A stretch of 34,125 nt of DNA from Chryseolinea sp. (GCA_025923195.1 JAICGJ010000046.1:1-34125); one strand, 5' to 3'. Shown: positions 8,472-18,110, numbered from the stretch's first letter. Notes: generated from the letters alone by a model not told the origin. Numbers and translations: made by a program.

Positions 8472-11400
8472 ATGCGGAGATTTTGGTCAAGTGTTGTAGG
8501 ATCGTTAGGATCTTTGTTTCTAGTCACGAGTCTGTCTTATGCGCAGGACATTAAATTCAACCACATCACTACGAATGACGGCCTCGCCAACGGGAATGTA
8601 AGAACCATACTGCAGGACTATCAAGGCTTTTTCTGGTTTGGTACTGAAGATGGTTTACAACGCTATGATGGTTATTCCCTGGTGGATTATCGACATGATG
8701 CGGAAGATTCGATGAGCCTTTCCAGCAATTTTGTCTTTCGATTATTTGAAGATTCCAAAAAGAATTTGTGGGTGGGCATGATGGACGGTGGCCTTTGCTG
8801 GTACAATCGCCGGGAAAATAATTTTCGTTGCTTCAAAAATGATCCCACCGACTCGACCACCATAACTACCAACCTTGTTCGAGCAATTGCCGAAAGCTCC
8901 GATGGAAAATTATATGTTGGGTTGAAAGAAGGCGGATTCAGCTATTTCGTAATTCCAGACACCATTCCGAAGAAGATCGAATTTACTAACTTCCGCATCA
9001 CGACCAGCACTAGCCCGGGATCCAGCTGGGTAAGCGATATTATCGAAGATAAAGACAAGACAATTCTGATTGCCCTCGTCGGTGGAGGTGTATACCGATA
9101 CGATCGAAAGACGCAGGAACTGCATGAAATCCTTAGAGATACCATTTCGAAGCGTCCCCAGCAATTAACCCTTGATTCAAAAAACAGGCTTTGGATCAGT
9201 ACCTGGGGCGATGGACTATACGTTTACGACCCTTCCTCTAAGCGCATTGCACACCATACGGCAGGACCTGACGCCCATCAGCTAGACCATAACCAGATTG
9301 AGGATGTTCATGAGGACGCAGAAGGCAATTTCTGGATATCGACAGACAATGGACTTAGTTTTTTACATTACAGTTTCGATCCCGTTGGCAGCTGTTATTT
9401 TGTTACTTACACCCACAATGAGTTTGAGCCATCCAGTATTTTAAGCAATTCAATTAAGGCGTTTTATATAGACCGGATGAATCGCCTTTGGATCGGCTCC
9501 TATTATGGAGGTGTAAATATTTATGATAAGAATGCATTAAAATTTAATCCGGTACGATCCAAAGTCTGGTCTGAAGGAAGCATAAGTAATAATAATGTTT
9601 CCGCATTTGCCGAGGATAGCCATGGAAATCTTTGGATTGGAACTGACGGAGGTGGACTGAATTATCTTGAGGGAGGAATATCAAACATTCGCAAAGATAG
9701 GTTCAAAAGAATAAACATCCGTTACAACGGGCAGCGTATTGAAAAAATTAAATGCCTGGAATTCGATAAAGACGGTAACTTGTGGATAGGGACATGGGGC
9801 CGTGGCTTGTTTCGATTTAATCCTCAGACTCGCCAATACCGTCACTATGGCGTTGACCCGGACGCTAATGCCGGGCTGCTGGCAGATCAAGTGATGATCG
9901 CGAAGACGGATCAATACGACAATTTGTGGATTGGTACATTTGGTGGAGGATTAAGCTATCTGAATAAGTCACAAGGCAGGTTCATTCATTTTCCTAATCT
10001 CGCCAGTTCCAAAAATAATTCTGATCGGTATAATATCAAGTCCATTCATATCGACAGGAAAGATCGCGTGTGGGTTGCCGCAGAAGTTAGAGGGCTGAAT
10101 TTATACGATTCCTCGAGAGGCGAATTTAGAACCATCGAGAATTCTATTCTGAAAAAAGACCTTACCATACTTTCCATATATGAGGATCACGAAGGTACGC
10201 TATGGCTAGGCACGAATGCCATCGGCCTTGTGAGATACAATCCAGAATCTGGAATGACACAGCTTTACAATGAGAAGGATGGGTTTGCCAACAATGTAAT
10301 TTACGCCATTGAGCAAGATCCGCGAACAGGAAATTTCTGGCTCAGTACTAACAAAGGTCTCTCTGAATTCAACCTTGAAAGAAAGTCTATAAGAAACTAT
10401 AACCGTACTGACGGGCTACAAGGCAATCAATACAATCCCGAGAGTTCGTTCAGAAGTGCTGACGGAACTTTGCTGTTCGGTGGAATCAATGGCCTGGATG
10501 CCTTCATGCCGGCCACTATCAAGAGCAGTTCAAAATTGCCTGAAATAGTATTCACCAGCTTCTTTTTGAACAACGAGGAGGTCAATGTCAATAACTCTCG
10601 GTCACCACTTACCGAAAACATTATTCTATCAGAAACCATAGACCTCAAGAGTGATCAAAATTCCTTTAGTGCCGGCTTCGCTATGTTGGAATACAGTTTT
10701 TCCGACCGTAACCAATATGCATATATGCTTGAAGGTTTGGATGATACGTGGCAATACATCGGATCAGAGCGAAAAGCTACCTTCACAAATCTAAACCCAG
10801 GAACATACAGGCTCAAAGTCAAAGCCTCAAACAGTGACGGCGTGTGGACAACTGTGGATAAGGTACTGACTATTCGGATACGCCCCGCCTGGTGGCAAAC
10901 GACATTATTCAAAATTGCCATGATTGGGTTGTTTATATTCACCGTCTTCTCAGTCGTTCGGATACGAATAAGTTACCTGGTGAAACAGAAGCGCAAACTG
11001 AAAAAGAAAGTGAAGATGAGGACACATGAGCTGCGGTTAAAGAATCAGGAGCTTATGGAAAAGATAGAGGAGATAGGACTTCAAAATAATACACTGCATC
11101 AACAGCAGGCACAAATAGTTGAAAAAAACAATGAAATACAGGCACAGAACGAAGAACTCACGTCACAGAATGATCAAATTATTCTTCAGCGGGAAAACCT
11201 ACGCATAGCGGAACATAAACTGAAGGAAGTAAATGAGCAACTCGAGCAATTAGTCGACCAGCGAACCAGGAAACTGGAGGAAACAATTCAACAACTAGAC
11301 AAGACCGTCACGGAACTGGATCGATTTGTTTACAGTGCATCGCACGATCTCAGCGCGCCATTAAAATCTGTTCTCGGACTCGTGCAAATCGCTAGAATTG

Positions 11401-12002
11401 AGAAAGAGGCAGACAGGGTGTGGGAATACTATAACCATATAGAATTCAGCGTCCAGAAGTTGGACCGCGTCATCAAGAGTATGGTAGAATTCTCGAGGAA
11501 CTACCATTTAGATGTTCAGACCGCGTATTTCAATTTTCATGACCTGGTTGACGAGGTCCTACGCGAGCTTGCGTTCTGGCCGGAAGCAAAAAAGATTTCA
11601 TTTAAGAATACCGTGGCTAAAGAGTCCGTAATCAGGAGCGACAGCCAACGGATGAAGGTAGTTCTGCATAACCTTATCAGCAACAGTGTCAAGTACGCCG
11701 ACTTCACAAAAGCAGAGTCGTTTATTCATATAGACTTTAATCAAAATGGCCAGGGTAACACCATCATAATTTCGGACAACGGCATGGGTATTGAAAAGGA
11801 GAGGCAGTCGAGGATCTTTGAAATGTATTACCGAGCCACAGACCGATCTCATGGTTCCGGTCTCGGCTTGTTTATCGTCAAGGAGATCATTCTAAAGTTG
11901 GGTGGAACTATTGAAGTTAAATCTACCTATGGTGCGGGATCAAGCTTTGTGATACACATCCCCCCCGAGACAAAGGACGGCAGCGAAAATGGAATTGGCT
12001 GA
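8472..12002 (+). CDS. Sensor histidine kinase with periplasmic two-component regulator propeller and Y_Y_Y domain
   Basis: A 1,176-residue one-pass sensor kinase. A signal peptide (ends LSYAQ) leads into many Reg_prop propeller repeats (about 22-740; repeated LWIGTxGGGL, as in NLWIGTDGGGLNYLEGG). Then come a Y_Y_Y immunoglobulin-like domain (about 733-795; YMLEGLDDTWQYIG), one membrane helix (about 811-834), a long coiled coil (about 836-946), the HisKA phosphoacceptor (H958 in SASHDLSAPLKS) and an HATPase domain (NLISNSVKY, DNGMGIE, GSGLGLF). Such receptors usually sense extracellular ligands, often glycans in hybrid members. This one lacks a fused receiver and HTH, so it must signal to a separate response regulator, none of which is in the window. 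ATG at 8472 is chosen because it starts the signal peptide; an earlier start at 8373 adds 33 residues before it. Confidence 0.93.
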   Translation: MRRFWSSVVGSLGSLFLVTSLSYAQDIKFNHITTNDGLANGNVRTILQDYQGFFWFGTEDGLQRYDGYSLVDYRHDAEDSMSLSSNFVFRLFEDSKKNLWVGMMDGGLCWYNRRENNFRCFKNDPTDSTTITTNLVRAIAESSDGKLYVGLKEGGFSYFVIPDTIPKKIEFTNFRITTSTSPGSSWVSDIIEDKDKTILIALVGGGVYRYDRKTQELHEILRDTISKRPQQLTLDSKNRLWISTWGDGLYVYDPSSKRIAHHTAGPDAHQLDHNQIEDVHEDAEGNFWISTDNGLSFLHYSFDPVGSCYFVTYTHNEFEPSSILSNSIKAFYIDRMNRLWIGSYYGGVNIYDKNALKFNPVRSKVWSEGSISNNNVSAFAEDSHGNLWIGTDGGGLNYLEGGISNIRKDRFKRINIRYNGQRIEKIKCLEFDKDGNLWIGTWGRGLFRFNPQTRQYRHYGVDPDANAGLLADQVMIAKTDQYDNLWIGTFGGGLSYLNKSQGRFIHFPNLASSKNNSDRYNIKSIHIDRKDRVWVAAEVRGLNLYDSSRGEFRTIENSILKKDLTILSIYEDHEGTLWLGTNAIGLVRYNPESGMTQLYNEKDGFANNVIYAIEQDPRTGNFWLSTNKGLSEFNLERKSIRNYNRTDGLQGNQYNPESSFRSADGTLLFGGINGLDAFMPATIKSSSKLPEIVFTSFFLNNEEVNVNNSRSPLTENIILSETIDLKSDQNSFSAGFAMLEYSFSDRNQYAYMLEGLDDTWQYIGSERKATFTNLNPGTYRLKVKASNSDGVWTTVDKVLTIRIRPAWWQTTLFKIAMIGLFIFTVFSVVRIRISYLVKQKRKLKKKVKMRTHELRLKNQELMEKIEEIGLQNNTLHQQQAQIVEKNNEIQAQNEELTSQNDQIILQRENLRIAEHKLKEVNEQLEQLVDQRTRKLEETIQQLDKTVTELDRFVYSASHDLSAPLKSVLGLVQIARIEKEADRVWEYYNHIEFSVQKLDRVIKSMVEFSRNYHLDVQTAYFNFHDLVDEVLRELAFWPEAKKISFKNTVAKESVIRSDSQRMKVVLHNLISNSVKYADFTKAESFIHIDFNQNGQGNTIIISDNGMGIEKERQSRIFEMYYRATDRSHGSGLGLFIVKEIILKLGGTIEVKSTYGAGSSFVIHIPPETKDGSENGIG

Positions 12003-12074
12003 AAGTCGGATATTGTCTTCCCGAGCATTACTGGCAAAGGCCGTAACCTGATCCGCATCGCAGTGGTTTGTGTT

Positions 12075-12791
12075 TTAATTAGAATGAATTGGCTCTGCAT
12101 CATCCAATTTGGCCTGCCGCTTAGCATGATTGTACAGATACATCATGAGGGCAATCATCAGGATGTTCCACGCAAAATAGCAGAACAATCCAATTGTAGT
12201 CATAACCCAAGTAGCGTCGATCAGTGTCATGATAGCACTCAGTAGGCTTACGAAACCATTCACGATGAGCAGCAAATAAATCACTTTGCTATCGTGTTGA
12301 TAGTACCCGGACAAAAGTATAGTGGCCAGGCCTAAGAAGCCGTAGCCCCACATTTCGTTCGCCCAACAAAATGAAAGCGGATTGGACATGGAAAAAATTT
12401 GAATGGCTGCGTCATATTCTGGTTTATAATTCACCGCTAGGTTTCTTACAAAAGAGATCTGCGAAACATAATTGAACATGATGAGCGTGGCAAAAATGAT
12501 TGTCCAAGCAACTGCAAGTAACATGTGAAATTTTTTTACCGGGTTTGAACCTTTATAGTTAAGGTAGTGACCGGCGGTTACCATCAGCATACCTCCGACC
12601 AATAGAAACCCGAAGTAGTATGGGGTATCCTGAATGGTGTGGTAATTCTCCGCAAACAATGCCGACGATTCCCATGGAGGCTGAGGATTTACAACGCTGA
12701 CAATGAAAAAGGCGACCGGTCCCGACATTATGTATCCGATCAAAGCGACCAGCGCACCGTAAGAAATAAGCCGATTGCAGTGCAGTCTCAT
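12075..12791 (-). CDS. Multi-pass membrane protein, unknown function
   Basis: About 238 residues from ATG 12791 (a TTG at 12839 would add 16 residues). Roughly six to seven hydrophobic helices are visible (for example LISYGALVALIGYIMSGPVA, then YYFGFLLVGGMLMVTAGHYL, and WTIIFATLIMFNYVSQISFV). Short polar loops and a charged C-terminal tail (NHAKRQAKLDDAEPIHSN) complete it. I recognise no catalytic motif. It lies 75 bases downstream of the Nudix-type regulator on the same strand, with no terminator evident between them, so it may be that regulator's co-transcribed target. Its 3' end faces the propeller kinase gene, 72 bases away. Confidence 0.7.
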   Translation of the reverse strand: MRLHCNRLISYGALVALIGYIMSGPVAFFIVSVVNPQPPWESSALFAENYHTIQDTPYYFGFLLVGGMLMVTAGHYLNYKGSNPVKKFHMLLAVAWTIIFATLIMFNYVSQISFVRNLAVNYKPEYDAAIQIFSMSNPLSFCWANEMWGYGFLGLATILLSGYYQHDSKVIYLLLIVNGFVSLLSAIMTLIDATWVMTTIGLFCYFAWNILMIALMMYLYNHAKRQAKLDDAEPIHSN

Positions 12792-12866
12792 GCTCGCAAT
12801 AAAACGATACCAGGGGTGAATCTCCCTGCAAAAAGTCAATTTTAGAAATGATTTTGATCAGGCGAA

Positions 12867-13625
12867 TCAGAACCCAGTCTTGATGCCCTGCTTCACAGCG
12901 CGTTCGTATTTTTTCTTGTCGAAGCGGTATAGAAATGGCGCCTTGTGTGCCCCGCCAGTTTTCCGTTCGGATAGTCTTTCCAGCACGTCGAGGGCAAGCA
13001 TTTTCTTTTGGAAGTTCCTTCGGTCAAGCGAGGTATCCAGAATAGTTTCGTACAACTTTTGAAGGTCAGGCATGGTGAATTTCTCAGGCAACAGATTGTA
13101 GCCCACGGGATGGTCGTTGAGGCTGATGCGCAAAGCTTCCAATGCCTTTATAATAATGCTGTTATGATCGTATATAAGCTTGGGAACACGATGGATATCG
13201 AACCACTTACAATCTTCACTGAGCCAGTCAGGTCGGGGTGTTACTTTGGAAAATTCGACCAGCGCCCAGTAGCCAACTGTGACGAATCTATCCATCACCC
13301 AACTCGTTGCTGCCCCGATAAGATCAAAAGATTGCTTACTCCGCATGCGATCCGGATCACCAAAGGCCTGGAATTGCCGAAGGTAAATGTTTTCCAATCC
13401 TGTGCGTTCATTCAATACACGCTTTGCGGAGTCATCTAGGGATTCGTCACGCTTGACAAAACCTCCCGGCAGGCACCACGGCCCTGAGTCCTTCCACTTT
13501 AAAAGCAGTACCTTAAGCTGATTGTCATGGAATCCGAAAGTCACGCAGTCGATGGAAATATGCGGTAAGAATATTTTGTCACCCCTTAGAAGAAAGTCTC
13601 GTAGTCTCTTTTCATATGATTCCAT
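12867..13625 (-). CDS. Nudix-fold transcriptional regulator (NrtR/AraR-like) with C-terminal winged helix
   Basis: A 252-residue protein: an N-terminal Nudix domain (about 20-150) followed by a winged-helix domain (about 165-245; TMPDLQKLYETILDTSLDRR, then NFQKKMLALDVLERL). This is the layout of NrtR-type and Bacteroides AraR-type regulators, in which the Nudix domain binds a ligand such as an ADP-ribose or sugar derivative. The Nudix box is GGFVKRDESLDD followed by RVLNERTGL. Against GX5EX7REUXEEXGU it keeps GX5E, R and one E, but the RE and EE pairs become RV and ER, so hydrolysis is probably lost. ATG at 13625 is preferred over TTG at 13634. Two matching palindromes lie 68-118 bases upstream. 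It likely forms an operon with the membrane protein downstream. Confidence 0.85.
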   Translation of the reverse strand: MESYEKRLRDFLLRGDKIFLPHISIDCVTFGFHDNQLKVLLLKWKDSGPWCLPGGFVKRDESLDDSAKRVLNERTGLENIYLRQFQAFGDPDRMRSKQSFDLIGAATSWVMDRFVTVGYWALVEFSKVTPRPDWLSEDCKWFDIHRVPKLIYDHNSIIIKALEALRISLNDHPVGYNLLPEKFTMPDLQKLYETILDTSLDRRNFQKKMLALDVLERLSERKTGGAHKAPFLYRFDKKKYERAVKQGIKTGF

Positions 13626-13692
13626 CGGGGCCAAATATCACCAATAGCCTGCATTTCGCAATCCGCCTCCATCTGCCAACTAAATTTATCAT

Positions 13693-13743
13693 TGTGTATG
13701 GATAACACATTAAAAAAAAGTATCATTGTGTTGCTACTACACA
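13693..13743. promoter_or_regulatory. Twin TGTGT-N7-ACACA operator sites
   Basis: Two 17-bp palindromes share the form TGTGT-N7-ACACA (13693-13709 and 13727-13743). They are 34 bp apart, and the 11 bases TATCATTGTGT (13687-13697 and 13721-13731) are identical. The first lies directly beside a minus-strand TAAATTTA (13688-13681), a -7-like box for the Nudix regulator gene. This placement suggests the regulator binds here and represses its own promoter. Confidence 0.55.
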
Positions 13744-14024
13744 TTGTATAGCGATAAGCAAAGGCTGGGACAACCGAGCTTATCGATGCGCTCCAAGACG
13801 GCGCGTGTATTGCTGGGGATTTGCCAATGCTACTAAGGGTTGCAGCACTTATCGTACCGCAACTTCAACGTTCTTTACAGTGATCATTTATAAATCGAGT
13901 GGGTATCCTTATGACTGATCATACTGTAATGGGGTTGCGAAGGACCTTAAACCTAGTTAAGAACTATGATAAATTCGTTTATCATATTTGTTGATAGGTT
14001 TTAGGATCCTTTGCTTTACCTCTC

Positions 14025-14114
14025 TTCAAGCCTCGTTCATCATTCGATATTCGTTATTCCTTGTTCGTTATTCATAAACGCCCCTGACTGCCGTCAGGCA
14101 GGGAATATCGAACA
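14025..14114. repeat. 90-bp direct repeat, copy A
   Basis: Identical over 90 bp to 14229-14318, with a 204-bp offset. It contains a small inner stem (CCTGAC-TGCC-GTCAGG, 14083-14098). It forms the left arm and loop of a longer imperfect hairpin (see 14036-14154). Confidence 0.9.
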
Positions 14115-14154
14115 GGGAACACTGAATAACGAACACCGAACAAGGAATGATGAA
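14036..14154. repeat. Long imperfect hairpin element A
   Basis: The outer arms TTCATCATTC (14036-14045) and GAATGATGAA (14145-14154) are perfect inverted repeats. Inside them the left arm (ATTCGTTATTCCTTGTTCG) and the right arm (GAATAAC-GAACACCGAACAAGG) are imperfect complements. It is intergenic and made of short repeating words (GAACA, GAATA). A mobile or intergenic palindromic repeat is likely. The rest of the 850-base gap from 13626 to 14475, outside the operators and repeats, shows no gene. Confidence 0.8.
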
Positions 14155-14228
14155 GGCGGGATCAACGTTTCTGTTCCAGTCTCATTTTTTTTCAGTTTCC
14201 CACCATCTTTTAACCAGCACACCTTTGG

Positions 14229-14318
14229 TTCAAGCCTCGTTCATCATTCGATATTCGTTATTCCTTGTTCGTTATTCATAAACGCCCCTGACTGCCGTCA
14301 GGCAGGGAATATCGAACA
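14229..14318. repeat. 90-bp direct repeat, copy B
   Basis: A perfect copy of 14025-14114. The sequence diverges right after the shared block, where the following right arm is longer than in copy A. Confidence 0.9.
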
Positions 14319-14385
14319 CTGAATATCAAACAAGGAACACTGAATAACGAACACTGAACAAGGAACACCGAACAAGGAATGATGA
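14240..14385. repeat. Long imperfect hairpin element B, expanded right arm
   Basis: It has the same outer arms as element A (TTCATCATTC and GAATGATGA). Its right arm is expanded with extra units such as GAACACTGAATATCAAACAA, making the element 146 bp against 119 bp. The length difference suggests slippage or recombination among the short internal words. Confidence 0.75.
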
Positions 14386-14475
14386 CCATCTCGACGGATA
14401 ATACCCGAAATCTGCCGCATCCACCCCTTTCCTGTGATAATGGATTCCCGAAATTTGTTTTCAAAAAGATGCAGT

Positions 14476-15000
14476 ATGGATCCAATATTTCTATCGGAGG
14501 AAATCAAAAAAACCCTCGAAGAATTCATTAGCCACATTTCCGGGCTGACTAACGAAGAACTTAACACCATTCCTTTTGCAGGCAGCTGGACCGCCGGCCA
14601 GGTGGCCGATCATATCCTCAAGTCAACGGATGGTATACCCGATAGCCGGACAGAGCAAGTGTCCCGGCCGCCTGACCAACAAGTGGAGGCGATCAAGTCC
14701 ACGTTCTTGGATTTTACAATCAAATTTCAATCACCGGAATTTATCATTCCGGCAACCGGGCCTTTCGAAACAGATGTAATAACATCTAAGTTGGAACGAA
14801 TAAAAAAGCAAAATGTCGCAATAGCGTTAACGAAGGATCTTTCAAGATTATGCACGGAATTTGACTTCCCCGGTTTTGGCCACCTAACGCGATACGAGTG
14901 GCTTAAGTTTATTGTGTTTCACACCCAACGTCATATCCACCAGCTCAAAAAAATCAAGCACGCGCTTTTAAACCAAAGCCAAGCTAGAGCGATAAAGTGA
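14476..15000 (+). CDS. DinB-like (DinB_2 fold) protein
   Basis: A 174-residue four-helix-bundle protein of the DinB/YfiT type, many of which are metal-dependent hydrolases or thiol transferases. Candidate metal ligands are visible: the His in GQVADHILK and the two His in HTQRHIHQLKKI. The start at 14476 (MDPIFLSEEIKKTL) is preferred over 14434, because the earlier 14 residues derive from the repeat-rich upstream region. It is followed by a GNAT gene 40 bases later on the same strand. The substrate is unknown. Confidence 0.82.
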   Translation: MDPIFLSEEIKKTLEEFISHISGLTNEELNTIPFAGSWTAGQVADHILKSTDGIPDSRTEQVSRPPDQQVEAIKSTFLDFTIKFQSPEFIIPATGPFETDVITSKLERIKKQNVAIALTKDLSRLCTEFDFPGFGHLTRYEWLKFIVFHTQRHIHQLKKIKHALLNQSQARAIK

Positions 15001-15040
15001 ATTGAAGATGTTTAGTAAATTGCTATTCTATTAAGAAACA

Positions 15041-15499
15041 ATGAATAGCATACAAATACGAAGCGCTACACTTGACGATCTTCCAACCTTGTTAAGATTT
15101 GAGCAGGGAATTATCTCGGCCGAACGACCTTTTGATCCAACACTTCTTCCAGGTGAATTTCACTATTATGATCTCGCCGCAAGAATACGCGATCCGGATG
15201 CAGAAGTCGTCGTGGCCGAAGACAATGGCAGAGTCGTTGCCGGAGGAAGCGCCATTATAAAAGAAGGCAAAACTTATAATACTTTCCATAACTACGCCTT
15301 CCTGGGTTTCATGTTTGTAGAGCCTGGCTACAGAGGCAAAGGTCTGAATCGGCTAATCATCGAAAGGCTAGTGGATTGGTCGCACCTGAAGGGCATGAAA
15401 GAAATCAGGCTGCAGGTGTACAGCGATAATTTGAATGCGATACATGCTTATGAAAAAGTTGGGTTCAAAAAAATTCTGACCGAGATGAGAATGGGATGA
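15041..15499 (+). CDS. GNAT-family N-acetyltransferase
   Basis: A 152-residue acetyl-CoA-dependent acetyltransferase of the GNAT superfamily. The acetyl-CoA loop is EPGYRGKGLNRLIIERL (Q/RxxGxG type), preceded by the beta-4 strand (FLGFMFV) and followed by the C-terminal NAIHAYEKVGFKKI motif. The acceptor substrate cannot be read. It sits 40 bases after the DinB-like gene, so the pair may be one operon. Confidence 0.9.
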   Translation: MNSIQIRSATLDDLPTLLRFEQGIISAERPFDPTLLPGEFHYYDLAARIRDPDAEVVVAEDNGRVVAGGSAIIKEGKTYNTFHNYAFLGFMFVEPGYRGKGLNRLIIERLVDWSHLKGMKEIRLQVYSDNLNAIHAYEKVGFKKILTEMRMG

Positions 15500-15629
15500 C
15501 GACCAGATGAGCATTGTCCATAACCGGACCACTTCGTCCATCTTCGATCGCCGGTTGCCCAAGATACCTTTAGAATCCACTATAACAGGACCATAACCAC
15601 CTGGCACAATACTTGGCCCTCTCCCTGTC

Positions 15630-18020
15630 ATGATTAGAAATTACCTCCTCATCGCTTTCCGCAACATGCGTCATAACAAGCTTTTCATATTGATCAACGT
15701 ATGCGGTATGGGTATCGCCATTGCGTGTTGCATTGTCGTCTATTTAGCATACAAGTACGACGCCACCTTTGATAGCGTTCATAGGAATAAAGACAAGATT
15801 TACAGGGTGAGCGCAGTGCATGAATTTGAGAATGACGTGAAGCGTTTTGGATACGTGGCGTTGCCTCTTGGCGAAATCGTTAAGAAGACATTTGATGACG
15901 TTGAAAAATCATCACGTTATATTCACTCGACTTCCAACTTTAAACGTGACAACGACTTATTTGTCAGCAATCTTTCATATGTAGATCCCGATTTTTTTCA
16001 AATGTTCTCTTTTGATTTTGTCGCGGGCAGCCCCTCAGGACTTGAAGATAAAACAAGCGTCTTTATCAGTGAGAGCATGGCCACGAGGCTGTTCGGCAGT
16101 CCTACAGGTGCTGTTGGCAAAAATATAACGCAAGTGTATGGAACTGAGCTGAAGGAAGTTAAAATTGCAGCAGTTTTCAAAGAGCAGCCCATGAACTCTA
16201 GCTTTTACAGAAGCGGAGGATCAGCTTATATGAATTTTGAAAATTGTAAGAACGAGCGCAAGGACCACCGCGATGATAACTGGAAAGCTGAAACAACGTT
16301 GTTTGTTCAGATCAACGAACCCGAACATGTTAGTAATGTCCATCAACAACTTCAGCGCTATACGGAGAACAATAACGCAGCCAGGAATGAATTCCAGGTG
16401 CGCGAGTTTGCTCTTGAGCCCTTGGGAACTATGGCACACAGCGACAGATCGGATGGAGTACAGGCGCGGACTTTTGCCGCCCCTCCCGTTGCAGCAATCA
16501 TCGGATCGGTAGTGATGGGTGCTTTGATTTTGCTCATTGCATGTTTCAATCTCACAAACACTGCTGTCGCGATTTCCGCCAGGAGGTTAAAGGAGATCGG
16601 CATACGAAAAGTGATGGGCAGCATGCGGCTGCAGCTCATCGTCCAATTTATCGGAGAAACTACATTGATATGTTTTCTTGGATTAATAGTTGGCCTGGGG
16701 CTAGCTGACCTGCTGATCGAAGGATGGAACACCATTACCATGAATATGATTCACCTCAGGCCACACTCGTATCTGAATGACCCTGAATTTATTGTATTCA
16801 TGATGGCGATTTTAGTTCTTACAGGTATTATTGCGGGCAGCTATCCGGCATTTTACATCAGCAGGTTCCGGCCAGTGAATATTCTAAAGGGAAAGGTAAG
16901 ATTTGGCGGCACAAATTATTTCACCCGTATACTGCTCGGCTTACAGCTTGCATTTTCATTAATGGCAATTGTCAGCGCTATCGGATTCTATCAGAATGCA
17001 CGATATCAGCAGGAATATGATCTAGGTTTTGACATCCGTGGCTCAGTGGTCGTCTGGATAGATAATGAGACAGAGTTCCATACCTATCGCAATGCGCTGC
17101 AGGCAAATCCTGATATCATCTCCATCGCCGGGGCTCGCAGTGGAATTTTCACGGACAGAACGCATGAACCAGTTAGGCATGAGGCCAAAGAGATTGAAGT
17201 CGATATCATTGATGTGGGGGATAATTACCTCAAGACCATGGATCTCAAACTTCTAAGCGGCAGAGATTTTGCCAAGGATTCAGAAACCGATTACAAGGAA
17301 TCCACCATCATTACTCAAAAAATGGCCGATGTTTTCGGCTGGGAAAACCCGCTTGGCAAAGAAGTCATCTGGAGAGACAGTGTCAGACTGTATGTTATTG
17401 GTGTCGTCAGGGACGTTTATACCATGGGTCTCTGGAAAGAAATGGAGCCCATGATGATCAGGTATGTGCGGCCAGGAGCATATAGCCAAATCGTTATCAG
17501 TACCGACGCGAGCAAGGTCTCAGCTGTAAATGCATTCATGACTGCCGCCTGGAACAGTATATTCCCCTACAGGCTTTATAACGGTCGCATGCTGGTTTCC
17601 GAACTCCAGGAAATAAATGCGCTGAATTCAAATATCGTTTACTTATATGGATTCTTGGGCGCAATAGCAATGATGCTTTCATCAACTGGCCTCTTCACAC
17701 TAGTTTCACTCAACATCATTAATAGGATGAAGGAAATTGGAGTCCGTAAAGTGTTAGGCGCTTCTGTCATCAATATCACGCGAATTGTCAACATGGAATT
17801 CATCATCATCCTTATAATAGCGTCGATCGTCGGATGTTGGGCAGGGCTGGGCTGGACATCCACAATTATGAGTACAGTCTGGAAGTACTATCAAGGCGTG
17901 AGTATTCTTACGTTCGTGATTGCGATGGGCATTCTACTGTTTATTTCATTCATGACAATCGGCTATAAGGTGCTCAACGTCTCCATGATGAATCCTGTCA
18001 ATATACTGCGAGACGAATAG
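15630..18020 (+). CDS. FtsX/MacB-type ABC transporter permease (orphan)
   Basis: A 796-residue inner-membrane permease with two copies of the MacB periplasmic core (about 45-260 and 430-640) and FtsX-like helix groups. The first helix follows the typical MIRNYLLIAFRNMRHNK lead. A first helix trio begins near 285 (VVMGALILLIACFNLTNTAV) with RRLKEIGIRKVMGS, and the second half repeats RMKEIGVRKVLGAS. No ATPase is encoded next to it, as is common for Bacteroidota permeases of this group, so any ATPase partner must be elsewhere. Such proteins export peptides, antibiotics or lipids; the substrate here is unknown. A MASE1-like kinase follows after 140 bases. Confidence 0.88.
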   Translation: MIRNYLLIAFRNMRHNKLFILINVCGMGIAIACCIVVYLAYKYDATFDSVHRNKDKIYRVSAVHEFENDVKRFGYVALPLGEIVKKTFDDVEKSSRYIHSTSNFKRDNDLFVSNLSYVDPDFFQMFSFDFVAGSPSGLEDKTSVFISESMATRLFGSPTGAVGKNITQVYGTELKEVKIAAVFKEQPMNSSFYRSGGSAYMNFENCKNERKDHRDDNWKAETTLFVQINEPEHVSNVHQQLQRYTENNNAARNEFQVREFALEPLGTMAHSDRSDGVQARTFAAPPVAAIIGSVVMGALILLIACFNLTNTAVAISARRLKEIGIRKVMGSMRLQLIVQFIGETTLICFLGLIVGLGLADLLIEGWNTITMNMIHLRPHSYLNDPEFIVFMMAILVLTGIIAGSYPAFYISRFRPVNILKGKVRFGGTNYFTRILLGLQLAFSLMAIVSAIGFYQNARYQQEYDLGFDIRGSVVVWIDNETEFHTYRNALQANPDIISIAGARSGIFTDRTHEPVRHEAKEIEVDIIDVGDNYLKTMDLKLLSGRDFAKDSETDYKESTIITQKMADVFGWENPLGKEVIWRDSVRLYVIGVVRDVYTMGLWKEMEPMMIRYVRPGAYSQIVISTDASKVSAVNAFMTAAWNSIFPYRLYNGRMLVSELQEINALNSNIVYLYGFLGAIAMMLSSTGLFTLVSLNIINRMKEIGVRKVLGASVINITRIVNMEFIIILIIASIVGCWAGLGWTSTIMSTVWKYYQGVSILTFVIAMGILLFISFMTIGYKVLNVSMMNPVNILRDE

Positions 18021-18110
18021 AGCAGACGTAGGTGCATTAGATGAGAAAGATTGCTATCAAGATCAGTATCACGAGCCGGAGTCATTACTTGCGACGTGAT
18101 TCCATAAGAC

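Noticed and set aside
13687-13743. CRISPR-like spaced repeats
   Set aside because: There are only two sites of 17 bp with palindromic form; no spacer array or cas genes.
14011-14322. A 103-residue protein across the repeats
   Set aside because: It simply translates the 90-bp repeats twice (the same peptide recurs). It is repeat sequence, not a gene.
14025-14385. An insertion sequence with inverted ends
   Set aside because: No transposase frame lies inside and the arms are built from short words. It is a palindromic repeat, not an IS.
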